Shown: positions 23,811-33,578, numbered from the stretch's first letter. The stretch is 64,000 nucleotides of DNA from Escherichia sp. E1V33 (GCF_004211955.1 NZ_RHJI01000012.1:1-64000), one strand, 5' to 3'. Notes: a model not told the origin generated them from the sequence alone. Program-made: numbers and translations.

Positions 23811-24575
23811 TTAGTTCAGGGCTTTCTTCAGATGTTCCGCAAGCTCGGCAATGGCTTCCGGCGAATCGTTATCGAGAATGATGTGTTTGCGTTCTGTTTG
23901 CGGCGGTACGCGAACACCGATCAGTTCGGCAAGAGGTGCGCCCTGACTCCAGCCGATATCACTCGCCTGCCACTGGTTTACCGTTTTTTTGCCCGCGCCG
24001 AGAATGGCTTTCATGGAAGGAATACGTGGCACGTTAATATCGGACGTGACGCACAGCACTGCTGGCAATGAAAGCTCAACGACTTCAACTTCCTCTTCCA
24101 GAGCGCGTTCGATAATCAGGCTGTTGCCCTGACGTTGAATGGCGCTGACAGCGTTAATTACCGGAAGCTGCAGAATTTCTCCTACCAGTAAACCAACCTG
24201 TTGGGCATAGAGATCGCCAGATCCTTCACCGAAGATCAGTAAATCGAAGCCGATCTTTTCTGCCGCGGCGGTCAGTGCCTTAGCCGTATCAAGGGGGAGT
24301 GCATGCTCAAGCTGGGCATCCTGCACCATATACAGACAATGCGGTCCGCGGGATAACACGTCTTTACGCACTTTTGAGTTCTGCAACAATGAACCACCAA
24401 CGGTCAGCGCGGCTATCTCATCATCATCCGTTGCAAGCTGGCTTGCGGCTTCAATGGCATTGAGATCGAACTGGCTAATTTTGGCGTCGGCATTGTCGAA
24501 ATTGAGGGTGTACTCGGGAGTGACAACAATGTCCTGTTCTTCAGGCACCAGCTTAAAGCAGGTTATTATTTTCAT
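23811..24575 (-). CDS. ydiQ: Electron transfer flavoprotein beta subunit
   Basis: YdiQ (254 aa) is FixA/ETF-beta-like, with the AMP-binding subunit fold and the loop near PRIPSMKAILGAGKKTVNQW that touches the dehydrogenase and contacts AMP. The start was placed at the MKIITCFKLVPEEQD methionine (24573-24575); the frame stays open 42 codons further upstream but the family begins at MKI and AGGAGAAA lies 6 bases before it. It is the first gene of the ydiQRST-fadK run, and its promoter region is shared with ydiP, which is transcribed divergently. Confidence 0.94.
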   Translation of the reverse strand: MKIITCFKLVPEEQDIVVTPEYTLNFDNADAKISQFDLNAIEAASQLATDDDEIAALTVGGSLLQNSKVRKDVLSRGPHCLYMVQDAQLEHALPLDTAKALTAAAEKIGFDLLIFGEGSGDLYAQQVGLLVGEILQLPVINAVSAIQRQGNSLIIERALEEEVEVVELSLPAVLCVTSDINVPRIPSMKAILGAGKKTVNQWQASDIGWSQGAPLAELIGVRVPPQTERKHIILDNDSPEAIAELAEHLKKALN

Positions 24576-24889
24576 GATTTCTCCTGTGGGTCGCATACGG
24601 AACCATCTCCGATGGAAGGTAAAATTGCCTGAAAATAGTGTGCGATAGCAGGAAGGGGTTTTCGACGGAGCAATCTGTTTTCCTTGCAAACAATCTTGCA
24701 AAAAAAATGCGATCGTTAAAACAAAAGCACAATAAGCGGCAATATTATGTCGTCGTGGACGTACTATCTTGCATTCAGTGTAAATAATCTTGTTTAGCTC
24801 TCGCTAAACGCAGTTGTATAACCGTAGTACACACCGTATTTTATCCTGCATATATTGCTTTTGCTTGTTTATGGAATAGGGAGGTTGTC
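24576..24889. promoter_or_regulatory. ydiQ-ydiP divergent control region with CTTGCA repeats
   Basis: The 314-base spacer is AT-rich and contains CTTGCAAA twice, 12 bases apart (24683-24690 and 24695-24702), and a third CTTGCA at 24768-24773 in ATCTTGCATTC. Spaced direct repeats about one helical turn apart are typical half-sites of AraC-family regulators, so they may be the YdiP operator. No convincing -35/-10 pair was assigned. Confidence 0.45.
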
Positions 24890-25801
24890 ATGTATCAACG
24901 CTGTTTTGATAATGCCAGCGAAACGATGTTTGTCGCCGGTAAAACGCCACGACTTTCGCGCTTTGCCTTTAGTGACGATCCTAAATGGGAGTCGGGACAT
25001 CACGTTCATGATAATGAAACCGAGCTGATTTATGTTAAGAAAGGTGTGGCAAGATTTACCATTGATTCTTCGTTATATGTGGCACATGCCGATGACATTG
25101 TGGTGATAGAACGTGGCAGACTGCACGCGGTGGCCTCAGATGCTAACGACCCGGCAACGACCTGTACCTGTGCGCTTTACGGTTTTCAGTTTCAGGGCGC
25201 AGAAGAAAATCAGTTACTGCAACCGCATTCCTGTCCGGTTATTGCTGCAGGGCAGGGAAAAGAGGTCATCAAAACGCTTTTTAATGAATTAAGTGTGATT
25301 TTACCGCAAAGTAAAAATGGCCACGCATCTTCAGTGTGGGATGCATTTTCCTATACGCTAGCGATTCTCTATTACGAAAACTTTAAAAATGCCTATCGTT
25401 CGGAGCAGGGATATATTAAAAAAGATGTGCTGATAAAAGATATCCTTTTTTATCTGAATAATAATTACCGCGAAAAAATCACTTTAGAACAGTTATCGAA
25501 AAAGTTTCGCGCCAGCGTCAGTTATATTTGCCACGAATTTACTAAAGAGTATCGTATTTCCCCCATCAACTATGTGATTCAACGGCGTATGACCGAAGCA
25601 AAATGGCTGCTGACCAATACCGATTTGTCGCAGGCTGAAATCTCATGGCGTGTGGGTTATGAAAATGTCGACCACTTTGCCAAACTGTTTTTGCGCCATG
25701 TCGGCTGTTCGCCAAGCGATTATCGCAGGCAATTTAAAAACTGTTTTGCGGAACAAGAAATCTTGTCTGAATTTTCTGAACCTGTAAGTCTTGCCGGGTA
25801 A
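24890..25801 (+). CDS. ydiP: AraC-family transcriptional regulator
   Basis: YdiP (303 aa) has an N-terminal cupin-like sensor domain (GHHVHDNETELIYVKKGVAR with the His-rich metal or ligand-type strand, about residues 35-115) and a C-terminal AraC/XylS double helix-turn-helix (about 185-285), including ITLEQLSKKFRASVSYICHEFTKE and the second HTH SQAEISWRVGYENVDHFAKLFLRHVG. The ligand is unknown. Its position divergent to ydiQRST-fadK and beside ydiF-ydiO makes it the likely local regulator. GGGAGG lies 6 bases before the ATG. Confidence 0.93.
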   Translation: MYQRCFDNASETMFVAGKTPRLSRFAFSDDPKWESGHHVHDNETELIYVKKGVARFTIDSSLYVAHADDIVVIERGRLHAVASDANDPATTCTCALYGFQFQGAEENQLLQPHSCPVIAAGQGKEVIKTLFNELSVILPQSKNGHASSVWDAFSYTLAILYYENFKNAYRSEQGYIKKDVLIKDILFYLNNNYREKITLEQLSKKFRASVSYICHEFTKEYRISPINYVIQRRMTEAKWLLTNTDLSQAEISWRVGYENVDHFAKLFLRHVGCSPSDYRRQFKNCFAEQEILSEFSEPVSLAG

Positions 25802-25805
25802 ATAT

Positions 25806-25838
25806 GGCGGCGCAGTTTTTATTTGAAGCTGCGCCGCC
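25806..25838. terminator. Bidirectional hairpin between ydiP and ydiO
   Basis: A perfect 10-bp inverted repeat GGCGGCGCAG...CTGCGCCGCC (25806-25815 with 25829-25838) lies between the convergent stops. The loop is T-rich and the minus side runs into short A/T-rich DNA, so it is a likely terminator. Confidence 0.7.
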
Positions 25839-25844
25839 TGAAGA

Positions 25845-26996
25845 TTATTTATTCTGGTAATCTTTCAGGATCTGCCGACCTGCAACGTAAATCATAATTT
25901 CGTCAGTACCACCGCCAATCCGTTCACAGCGGACATCACGCCAGAAGCGGGAGACGCGCGCCTCATCGGTATAGCCCAGACCGCCCATAATTTGAATCGC
26001 ATCGTCAATGACTTCCATCGCAGTACGCGCGCAGTACAGTTTTGCCAGCGCCGCGCTGGTGCGCAGTGACTGATGCTGGTCAGCTTGCCACGCCACTTTC
26101 AGCACCATATTGCGCATGTTGTCGATCTTAATCGCCATCAGCGCCAGTTTTTCCTGGATCATCTGGTTATGACCAATGGGCTTACCAAAAGCAATACGCT
26201 GGTTGGCATAACGGGCGGCATCTTCAAAGGCGCATTCGGCAAAGCCGGTGCTGCGTGCGGCGTTGATCAGGCGTTCCATCTCAAAGTTGTACATCACATT
26301 GAGGAACCCCATTCCTTCTTCACCCACCATGTCGCTCTCTTCAACTTCCACGTTGTCGAGATAAACTTCGCAGGTGCTAAGCATATGCCAGCCGATTTTA
26401 TGCAGCGGATTGATCTTAATGCCGGGCTTACTGGACTCTACCCACCACAGGGTGAAGGCTTTTTTCGGATCTTTCGGTTCCGGATCGCGCGCCAGCACCA
26501 GCATATACGGGTACTCTTTCGCACCGGTAATGAAGGTTTTCTGGCCGTTGATGTAAACCTTGCTATTTTTACGTGTGTAAGTGGTGGTGGCGCTGTTGTT
26601 ATCTGAGCCAGCGCCTGGTTCCGTCAACGCCAGGGCATAGGCCGGATCGCCAGTTTCCAGGGTGCTTTCTGCCGTTTTACGTAGCTGCTCTTCAGAACCG
26701 AAACGGCGCATGCTGTGAATACACTGACCGTTGGTAATCAAAAAAGCCGGAGCACCGCATTTTGACACTTCCATCAGCGCCAGCATCTGGGTGACGTAAT
26801 CCGCGGGGATGCCGCCGAACTCTTCCGGCACCCCAAGCATGGAAATGCCGTTATCCGCCAGCGCCCGCATAAACTCACGCGGATATGTACCGTTTTGATC
26901 GCAGGTGCGGAAATACTCTTCCGGAAAGTTAGTCGTAATCAACTCGCGAATACTGGCCAGCAGCAGTTCTTGTTCTTCAGTTAAAGAAAAATCCAT
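25845..26996 (-). CDS. ydiO: Acyl-CoA dehydrogenase
   Basis: YdiO (383 aa) is a typical soluble acyl-CoA dehydrogenase: N-terminal helical domain (MDFSLTEEQELLLASIRELI), central beta domain with the YALALTEPGAGSDNNS FAD-binding motif and YINGQKTFITGA, and the C-terminal helical domain with QIMGGLGYTDEARVSRFWRD and GGGTDEIM, the latter carrying the catalytic base Glu. It is close to CaiA (crotonobetainyl-CoA reductase). The start at 26996 was preferred over a frame that stays open 18 codons upstream because AGGAGT lies 6 bases before it. It follows ydiF by 13 bases. Electrons probably pass to YdiQR. Confidence 0.94.
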   Translation of the reverse strand: MDFSLTEEQELLLASIRELITTNFPEEYFRTCDQNGTYPREFMRALADNGISMLGVPEEFGGIPADYVTQMLALMEVSKCGAPAFLITNGQCIHSMRRFGSEEQLRKTAESTLETGDPAYALALTEPGAGSDNNSATTTYTRKNSKVYINGQKTFITGAKEYPYMLVLARDPEPKDPKKAFTLWWVESSKPGIKINPLHKIGWHMLSTCEVYLDNVEVEESDMVGEEGMGFLNVMYNFEMERLINAARSTGFAECAFEDAARYANQRIAFGKPIGHNQMIQEKLALMAIKIDNMRNMVLKVAWQADQHQSLRTSAALAKLYCARTAMEVIDDAIQIMGGLGYTDEARVSRFWRDVRCERIGGGTDEIMIYVAGRQILKDYQNK

Positions 26997-27009
26997 CGTG
27001 ATACTCCTG

Positions 27010-28605
27010 TTAATGAGCCGCTTCAGGCAGGACAAAACCCATCGCCGCATCGATAAATAATCTTTCGTCCATCAGTTTCAGTTCTGGCGAAATAACTGGT
27101 GTGAAATCCATTTTGTCGAGAATATCTTTTTGCAAATCAACGCCAGGGGCAATTTCGATTAAATGCAGACCGTCTTCTTTCAGGGTGAATACTGCGCGTT
27201 CAGTGATGTAACGAACATCCAGCCCCCGTTCGAGCGCTATTTTTCCGCTAAAAGTAATTTCCGGTAGTTCACGGATGAATTTATTTACCCGTCCTTCCTG
27301 GACGATGTTTAATTTACCATCGGCAATTTCTGTTTTTAAACTGCCCGCAGTTAACGTGCCGCAGAAAATGATTTTCTTCGATGTAGCGCTGATATCAATA
27401 AATCCACCGGTGCCCATGATCTTGCCATTGAATTTATGCACGCCGACGTTACCGTGCTGGTCGACTTCGGCAAAGCTCAAATAACAGACATCCAGACCAC
27501 CGCCGTGGTAAAAATCGAACTGGGAAGTCATATCCAGAACGGCGCGGGTATTCACGTTCGCGCCAAAGGCGATACCTTGCGAAGTAATACCACCAATTGG
27601 GCCAGTTTCTACCGTCAGAATAAAGTCATCAGCACAACCTTCTTCCCGGGCGACCAGGCCAATACCGTCGGCAATACCGACACCGACATTCCCCACTGCA
27701 CCTTTGCGCATTTCAAACAATGCGCGCCGCGCAACTAATTTACGCTGATTAAGAGGCAAGCTAAGTTTGGTGCTGTCATCCAGTGTGAAGTCACCAGAAA
27801 TAAAACGATTAACTGGCGCACCGCCATACAGTTGGGTTTGGTCCGGATCGACCACCACAATATCGATAAGATAACCAGGAATACGGACAGCTTTAGGATG
27901 CAGCGTGGCTTTCTTAACCATCTTCTGCACCTGCATCATCACGATACCGCCGTTATTGTGCACCGCCTGGGCAATAACCAATGCATCGAGATACATCACT
28001 TCATCTTCAAAGGTAGCGTAGCCTTCGCTGTCGCAGGTGGTGGCGCGAATAAAGGCAATATCTGGCGCGATCGCTTTGTAATAGAGATATTCTTTATTAT
28101 CAAACTCGACAAGTTTAATCAGATCTTCTTTGGTCACTTCATTCAGTTTGCCGCCTTGTTGGCGAGGGTCGACAAACGTTCCGATACCAATATCACTAAT
28201 AATTCCTGGCTGGTGGGCAGCGGCGGCACGCAATGTTTGAGTGAGCACACCTTGTGGATAGTTATAGGCAACAATTTTATTTTGTTCTGCAAGCTCGGAA
28301 ATACGCGGTGATTGTCCCCAATGGCCGCATAATGCCCATTTCACCAGACCTTCTTGCGCCAGCGGGCTAATACCACGATCGGCGCGATCGCCAAGCCCTG
28401 TAGGGCTAATAATCGATAAATTACGTGGTGTCTGAGTTTGTTTATATTTATCAGCAAGAGCGGTAATTAATGTGGTGGCTTCCAGAATACCGCCACCTGC
28501 ACCTAAAACACAAAGTGTTGCTTCGTCGGGAATATAACTTACCGCTTCCTGTGCCGACAGGACCGGCACTCGTCCATTAATACGAGGTGGTTTTACAGGT
28601 TTCAT
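27010..28605 (-). CDS. ydiF: Acetate/acetoacetate CoA-transferase
   Basis: YdiF (531 aa) is a family I CoA-transferase with the two halves (alpha and beta) fused in one chain. It moves CoA between acetyl-CoA or other short acyl-CoAs and acids such as acetoacetate. The N-terminal half carries CVLGAGGGILEAT and the C-terminal half FILTVETGPIGGITSQG, whose Glu (333 in E. coli) forms the glutamyl-CoA thioester. The start at 28605 (MKPVKPPRING) was chosen over the open upstream frame because CAGGAAAAA lies about 7 bases before it. With YdiO it could activate and reduce acyl-CoA. Confidence 0.94.
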   Translation of the reverse strand: MKPVKPPRINGRVPVLSAQEAVSYIPDEATLCVLGAGGGILEATTLITALADKYKQTQTPRNLSIISPTGLGDRADRGISPLAQEGLVKWALCGHWGQSPRISELAEQNKIVAYNYPQGVLTQTLRAAAAHQPGIISDIGIGTFVDPRQQGGKLNEVTKEDLIKLVEFDNKEYLYYKAIAPDIAFIRATTCDSEGYATFEDEVMYLDALVIAQAVHNNGGIVMMQVQKMVKKATLHPKAVRIPGYLIDIVVVDPDQTQLYGGAPVNRFISGDFTLDDSTKLSLPLNQRKLVARRALFEMRKGAVGNVGVGIADGIGLVAREEGCADDFILTVETGPIGGITSQGIAFGANVNTRAVLDMTSQFDFYHGGGLDVCYLSFAEVDQHGNVGVHKFNGKIMGTGGFIDISATSKKIIFCGTLTAGSLKTEIADGKLNIVQEGRVNKFIRELPEITFSGKIALERGLDVRYITERAVFTLKEDGLHLIEIAPGVDLQKDILDKMDFTPVISPELKLMDERLFIDAAMGFVLPEAAH

Positions 28606-28699
28606 TATTTTTTCCTGATTCAGGTGTGAATTTTTCTGCGCAAGAATTAAAAATAGCGCACAGATATCCACAGAATATTTTTAGCAAATACTCTTAAAA

Positions 28700-28737
28700 A
28701 ATGTTTTTAATACGGCGGGAAAGGTTATTCCCGCCGG
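28700..28737 (-). terminator. Terminator after aroD
   Basis: On the minus strand the hairpin GGCGGGAA-TAACCT-TTCCCGCC is followed by an AT-rich stretch with T runs (TATTAAAAACATTTTTT), ending the ydiN-ydiB-aroD run before ydiF. Confidence 0.75.
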
Positions 28738-28748
28738 TACGTTATTTA

Positions 28749-29507
28749 TTACGCCTGGTGCAAAATAGTTAATACTGTGCGCAAATCATTCACCGATATT
28801 TGCCCAGGCGCAGAGGCTTTTTTTACTGCGCCAAACGTTGCGGCCGAACCAAATACTTCACCAGCCAGACGGGAAATTACGCCAGTTTTTGCCATCGACA
28901 TCGTGATGATTGGACGATCGGCATACTGCTCCTGCATCTCCAGGGTAGCGGCAAGCAACGTCAGGACATCGCTGGTGCTTTGCGGCATCAACGCAATTTT
29001 AGGAATATCGGCGTCGAAGGATTGCATTTTGCGCAGACGGGCAATGATTTCTTCGGCTTCCGGCGTTTTATGGAAGTCATGGTTGGACATGACAACTTTC
29101 ACTTCATGCGCGTGGGCGTAGGCGACGGTTTCTTTAACCTGATCATCGCCGGTAAATAACTCCAGATCGATCATATCAACCAGGCCGCTGTCGATGGCTG
29201 CACGATTGAGTGCAATATAAGCCTCGGTGGAAATCGCCTGCTCGCCGCCTTCTTTGGCACTGCGGAAGGTAAACAGCAGCGGTTTTTCTGGCATGGTTTC
29301 ACGGAGAATTTTTGCTGCCGCCATGACAGACTCCACATTGGAGAGGTCGGCAAAGTGGTCCACACGCCATTCCAGAATATCAAAGTCCGCTTCACGATAG
29401 GCGAGAGCTTCGGATTTCACGCTGGCGATATCTTTCGCCATCAGCGAGACGATGATTTTAGGTGCGCCCGCACCAATGACGAGATCTTTTACAGTTACGG
29501 TTTTCAT
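28749..29507 (-). CDS. aroD: 3-dehydroquinate dehydratase, type I
   Basis: AroD (252 aa) removes water from 3-dehydroquinate to give 3-dehydroshikimate in the shikimate pathway. Type I residues are present: His143 in SNHDFHKTP and Lys170 in IPKIALMPQ, which forms the Schiff base; the EWRVD acidic motif is at residues 46-50. It follows ydiB by 30 bases, forming a shikimate/quinate pair. Confidence 0.98.
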   Translation of the reverse strand: MKTVTVKDLVIGAGAPKIIVSLMAKDIASVKSEALAYREADFDILEWRVDHFADLSNVESVMAAAKILRETMPEKPLLFTFRSAKEGGEQAISTEAYIALNRAAIDSGLVDMIDLELFTGDDQVKETVAYAHAHEVKVVMSNHDFHKTPEAEEIIARLRKMQSFDADIPKIALMPQSTSDVLTLLAATLEMQEQYADRPIITMSMAKTGVISRLAGEVFGSAATFGAVKKASAPGQISVNDLRTVLTILHQA

Positions 29508-29537
29508 TTTTTACCCTTTCTGCACGCGGTCAGCCTG

Positions 29538-30404
29538 TCAGGCACCGAACCCCATGACCTGTTTAACATATTCCAGAGGGAAATCTTTGCCAGTCCATAA
29601 TGTGAACTGTTCAGCCCCTTGCCACAACAACATGCCGTATCCATCAATCGTTTTGCAACCAGCTTGTTGCGCCTGCTGCAATAACTTCGTCATATGCGGG
29701 TTATACACACATTCAGTGACCAGCAGTCCTGGATGTAACAAACTGATATCATTAACTAATGATTCATTTTCAAGAGGCTTCATACCTACTTTGGTGCCAT
29801 TGGTCAAAATGTCGGCAGAAGCCAGTGCGTCGGCAAAAGCCTGCTTATCGGCGAGATCCGTGACCGTGACGATGCAATCGGTGTTTTCGTTGACCCGTTG
29901 TGCGAAGGCGAGGGCTTTATCGAAAAACTCGTCCCGACGGTTGAAGAGTTTAATTTCTTTTAAACCTTCAATTGCCCCCTGTGCGCCAATCGCCGTTGAT
30001 GCGCCACCAGCACCTAGCAGCACCATCGTTTTGCCTTTGATATCAAAACCACTCTCTTTAATGGCGCGAATATGGCCCGTGCCGTCGGTGTTATAGCCGC
30101 GCAGGTAACCGTCATCATTAACGATGGTATTGATAGCGCCAACCAGTTTGGCTGCTGGCGTTAATTCATCGACATATTCACACGCCAGTTGTTTGTTGGG
30201 CATCGAAACACCGGTTCCGCGCATTTTTAAAGCTTTTAATCCTTCAATTGCTCCGGGAAAGCTATCGTTATCCACTTCAAAGGCCATATAGGTAAATGGC
30301 AATCCCGCTTTTTCTAAGGCTTTATTCTGCATTTCAGGCGATAAACTGTGGCGGATAGGATAGGCCATTAGCCCAATCAATTCATATTTAGCTGTAACAT
30401 CCAT
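29538..30404 (-). CDS. ydiB: Quinate/shikimate dehydrogenase
   Basis: YdiB (288 aa) reversibly oxidises shikimate and quinate and can use NAD or NADP, unlike AroE. Catalytic Lys71 (SMPNKQL) and Asp107 (YNTDGTGHI) are intact, and the nucleotide-binding [10 protein letters not shown] runs from residue 131. The conserved SxS-type substrate-binding HSLSPEMQN is at about 19-27. It lies between ydiN and aroD with short gaps, so the ydiN-ydiB-aroD run likely handles import and conversion of shikimate-type compounds. Confidence 0.96.
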   Translation of the reverse strand: MDVTAKYELIGLMAYPIRHSLSPEMQNKALEKAGLPFTYMAFEVDNDSFPGAIEGLKALKMRGTGVSMPNKQLACEYVDELTPAAKLVGAINTIVNDDGYLRGYNTDGTGHIRAIKESGFDIKGKTMVLLGAGGASTAIGAQGAIEGLKEIKLFNRRDEFFDKALAFAQRVNENTDCIVTVTDLADKQAFADALASADILTNGTKVGMKPLENESLVNDISLLHPGLLVTECVYNPHMTKLLQQAQQAGCKTIDGYGMLLWQGAEQFTLWTGKDFPLEYVKQVMGFGA

Positions 30405-30428
30405 AATTAACTCCTTTAACCTCTATGC

Positions 30429-31682
30429 TTAATTGTGCTTAACTGGGGTGCTAAAATTGCGTTCTCCAAACCGCACATCATTCTCAGGAATAATGAAGAC
30501 GCGGTAATAGCGGATGAAAACAATAATTGCGGTAATCAGGGCCAGAAGCGCGAATGTAAAATCGAGAACGATGATGTATTGCAGGCCGATATTCGACAGA
30601 TAACCGGTAATCAACGGAATAACAAAGTTGGCCAGACCACCCATCATCATATAAATACTGGTGACTTTGGCTTTGCTTTTGGGGAAAAACTCAGACATGA
30701 CTGAAACGCCAAGCTGTAAAATACCGCCAGCAGCAGAGAAACCGATAACAAAAGCCCCGGCATTACAGACCAGTGGAGAAGGGTACAGATAAATGATCGC
30801 GGCGGTTACCGTTGCCAGTGCAGAGTTAAAAACGTTAGCCCAGATGGGACGTACCATTTTTTTCAGTAGTGCGGCAAAAATAAAGACACAAACCAGCGAC
30901 CCCATACTGTAATAAGAGATAGTTTTTAATGCCTCGGATTCCGACATACCGGCAAATGCCATTGCGTATTTAGGCATCCACACCACTATCACATAAAAGG
31001 TCGAGAACGCGGCAACACCGAACAGTACCGATGAAACACCTTCCAGCCAGACTAACGGTTTGCTGTTCATTTGCGGCAATTCACTGGCTACGCTGGCGTC
31101 TACCAACTGGCTGGGGAATTTGCTTCTCAACAGCATTAACGTAATGAGTACAAACAGAATTCCCGGGATAATCAGTCCATAGCCGTACCAGATATTATTC
31201 AGCAGCATATAGCTCACCAGCATTGGATAGAGCATTTGCCCGAATGACACCATCGCTTTAACCAATATTACTGCCGAACCAGACGCTTTCGGGAAGCATT
31301 CCATTAACGCAGGGTATCCGCCAGTATCCAGCGCTGAGTTAGCGATACCAACGCATACGGCAAGGCAGTAGGCGATAGCTAAACTCGGACAGGCGGGAAT
31401 ACCAAAGAAGAACAGCAGATACATCACAGCAGCCATGAGTATCACTGCCCGACGACCAAATTTATCGGAGATCACGCCAAAGAATAAAATACTGATCAGA
31501 CGGCCCAGACCGATCCCAGAAATTAAATAGGCGATACCGGCGTTATCGGTCGAAAATTTTTCTGCCAGAGATGACATATTTTGAGCAAGCGTAATAACAC
31601 TAATGCCGTGTAGAAAATAACTGAAGTAAATACAAAGAACAGCCAGGATAAATGGCGTGCTGAAAGCCTTATTTTGAGACAT
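30429..31682 (-). CDS. ydiN: MFS transporter, possible aromatic-acid or shikimate-type importer
   Basis: A 417-aa, 12-span major facilitator with the MFS A-motif SDKFGRRAVI between segments 2 and 3. The true start is the ATG at 31682 (MSQNKAFSTPF), 8 bases after AGGAG; an in-frame GTG two codons upstream was set aside. YdiN is a paralogue of YdiM; the substrate is unknown. Linkage with ydiB and aroD suggests quinate, shikimate or a related acid, which is inference. The C-terminus here ends NFSTPVKHN, which differs from the K-12 version as I remember it (a longer tail of different sequence). Confidence 0.9.
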   Translation of the reverse strand: MSQNKAFSTPFILAVLCIYFSYFLHGISVITLAQNMSSLAEKFSTDNAGIAYLISGIGLGRLISILFFGVISDKFGRRAVILMAAVMYLLFFFGIPACPSLAIAYCLAVCVGIANSALDTGGYPALMECFPKASGSAVILVKAMVSFGQMLYPMLVSYMLLNNIWYGYGLIIPGILFVLITLMLLRSKFPSQLVDASVASELPQMNSKPLVWLEGVSSVLFGVAAFSTFYVIVVWMPKYAMAFAGMSESEALKTISYYSMGSLVCVFIFAALLKKMVRPIWANVFNSALATVTAAIIYLYPSPLVCNAGAFVIGFSAAGGILQLGVSVMSEFFPKSKAKVTSIYMMMGGLANFVIPLITGYLSNIGLQYIIVLDFTFALLALITAIIVFIRYYRVFIIPENDVRFGERNFSTPVKHN

Positions 31683-31908
31683 TTTCACAGCTCCTTGCTG
31701 AAAGATAATTTTGTTACCGTACGTGTTGTTCTCCGCCGGTTTTCATAATCACTATACTGAAGATGATATTCTATGGGTACATGACATAAAGTTTATATTT
31801 CCAGGAATATTGCATATGATAGTTTGTTTTTGATCGCGATTTTCCGTAATTAGTGCAGAAAGAATAATTTATCCGTAAGATCTTGCATGAGCTGAAAAGA
31901 ATATTGCA

Positions 31909-33123
31909 TTACGCACCAGTAGCGACATTTTCCCTTAATGATGGGTGTTGTGCTTCTTTACGGCTGCGTAAGCCAATAAATAGTGCCAGTAAAAAACCGA
32001 CGGCGGCGATGGCGGTATCGAACCACATAATATCGGCAATACTTCTTTGGGAAAGATGTGCAGTAATCAACGGGATGGTAAAGGTCGCAATACTGCCCGC
32101 GCTGTAATAGATCCCCGTAGCTTTGCCTTTGGCGTGGGGAAAACGAGCGGCCATTAACGTCAGGCCAATTTGTACAACACCGCCTGCGGAGGTAAAACCG
32201 ATGACGAAAGCAAATATTATCACCACATAAAATGTGGGATGCAGGCTAACGGTGAGCAGGGCAATAAATGAGATAAAAGTGTACAGCATCAACAATGTTG
32301 TTGAACGAACCGCTTTGCTAATGAGTGGCGCGGTGATAAATACACAAAGTAGCGACCCTACGGTGTAGATACTAAGTAATTTGATCGACATTGTGTAAGA
32401 CATACCTGCGACAAATTGTCCGTACTGTGCCAGCCACTGACTCACCAGATAAAAGGTTGCCATTGAGATATAACCATATAAGGTATAGCTGGCTAAATCG
32501 ATAATTGAGCAGCGATGCTTCGTGGCGGTGGTGGGTTTCTTTATGTCAGGTAAGCGACGACCCGGATGTGGTGGGAAGGTACAGCGGTACAAAAAAAGAC
32601 TGTTAATAATCATAATACCTGCGGCAATGATAAAGGACCATCCAAACCACAGTTCAGCCCATACCAGTAGACTAATAACTAACGGTAATAAGAATTGCCC
32701 GCAGGAGACAAATGCTTTAATCAAAATATTGGCTGTACCAGGCGAACGAGGAAATGCTTCCATCAGGCTGGGGTAGGTACCAGCATCAAGAAAACTATTC
32801 GCCATACCGGCGAGAAAGCCAAATACATACGCGATGATAATGTTATTTGCATGCAGAATGCCAAAAAAGAACATCAGATAGCAGCATATTCCCAGGATGA
32901 TAAAAGGGCGTCGGCCAAAACGATCGGATAGTAATCCTGCAAAAAATAAGACACTTAACCGACCAATGCCTAATGATGAGATGACAATTGAGACGCCGGC
33001 AGCATTGGTCTGCCAGAGCGTCTCCAGCGAGGCCATATTCAAAGTCATCAAAATGACACCCATACCATGCACCAGGTAATTGAGATACAGCCCAAGCGCG
33101 GTAGGGAGGTAGGGATTTTTCAT
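31909..33123 (-). CDS. ydiM: MFS transporter paralogous to YdiN
   Basis: YdiM (404 aa) has 12 predicted membrane spans and the MFS A-motif SDRFGRRPFI; the layout, the GGxxQxG-like GGVVQIGLTLM segment and many positions mirror YdiN, so the two arose by duplication. The substrate is unknown. It lies 226 bases from the ydiN start, with AT-rich DNA (31683-31908) between them that holds another ATCTTGCAT (31880-31888), the same word seen in the ydiP control region; whether that is meaningful is unclear. Confidence 0.9.
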   Translation of the reverse strand: MKNPYLPTALGLYLNYLVHGMGVILMTLNMASLETLWQTNAAGVSIVISSLGIGRLSVLFFAGLLSDRFGRRPFIILGICCYLMFFFGILHANNIIIAYVFGFLAGMANSFLDAGTYPSLMEAFPRSPGTANILIKAFVSCGQFLLPLVISLLVWAELWFGWSFIIAAGIMIINSLFLYRCTFPPHPGRRLPDIKKPTTATKHRCSIIDLASYTLYGYISMATFYLVSQWLAQYGQFVAGMSYTMSIKLLSIYTVGSLLCVFITAPLISKAVRSTTLLMLYTFISFIALLTVSLHPTFYVVIIFAFVIGFTSAGGVVQIGLTLMAARFPHAKGKATGIYYSAGSIATFTIPLITAHLSQRSIADIMWFDTAIAAVGFLLALFIGLRSRKEAQHPSLRENVATGA

Positions 33124-33221
33124 GAGATCTACTTAGCAATATTGCTTAAAAAAATTAATGTTGTTTTGTCAGCATCCGTTCATTCTTTTTGTAATGACGA
33201 CTGTTATATCCCGTTAAAATA

Positions 33222-33578
33222 TCAACACAGACGCTCCAGATCGTGAGCATATAATTCAGCTGCGACCGACTGGTAAATCTTCCAGTCAATAAAATTACCT
33301 TCTGGGTAGATACGTTGAAATGCGGTTAAATTAGGGAAAAAACGCATGGTGTTATTGCCGATGCGGTTGTTTATTTTTTCTATGATGGCGTGAAGATGCC
33401 TTTTTCTTTGCTGGCGCATTGCCAGCATTTTTTCAACTATCTCGACAGGAATATCTGTTTTTCCTTTCTCCCATTGTTGCCAGCTTTCACTGTCGCCCGT
33501 CAGGGCAATCCAGGTCGCACATTCATCAATGGTCATAGCAAAAATATGGCGTAGTGCCTGGAGTTCATAAGCGTTCAT
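33222..33578 (-). CDS. ydiL: YdiL, DUF1870 HTH-like protein
   Basis: YdiL (118 aa) is a small protein of the DUF1870 family, with an N-terminal lambda-repressor-like helix-turn-helix (MNAYELQALRHIFAMTIDEC, then the SWQQWEKGKTDIP recognition part) and a C-terminal helical region. A structure of the Salmonella homologue exists and is HTH-like, but no regulatory target is established. It lies upstream of ydiM in the same orientation, 98 bases away, so local control of ydiM is possible but unproven. Confidence 0.85.
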   Translation of the reverse strand: MNAYELQALRHIFAMTIDECATWIALTGDSESWQQWEKGKTDIPVEIVEKMLAMRQQRKRHLHAIIEKINNRIGNNTMRFFPNLTAFQRIYPEGNFIDWKIYQSVAAELYAHDLERLC

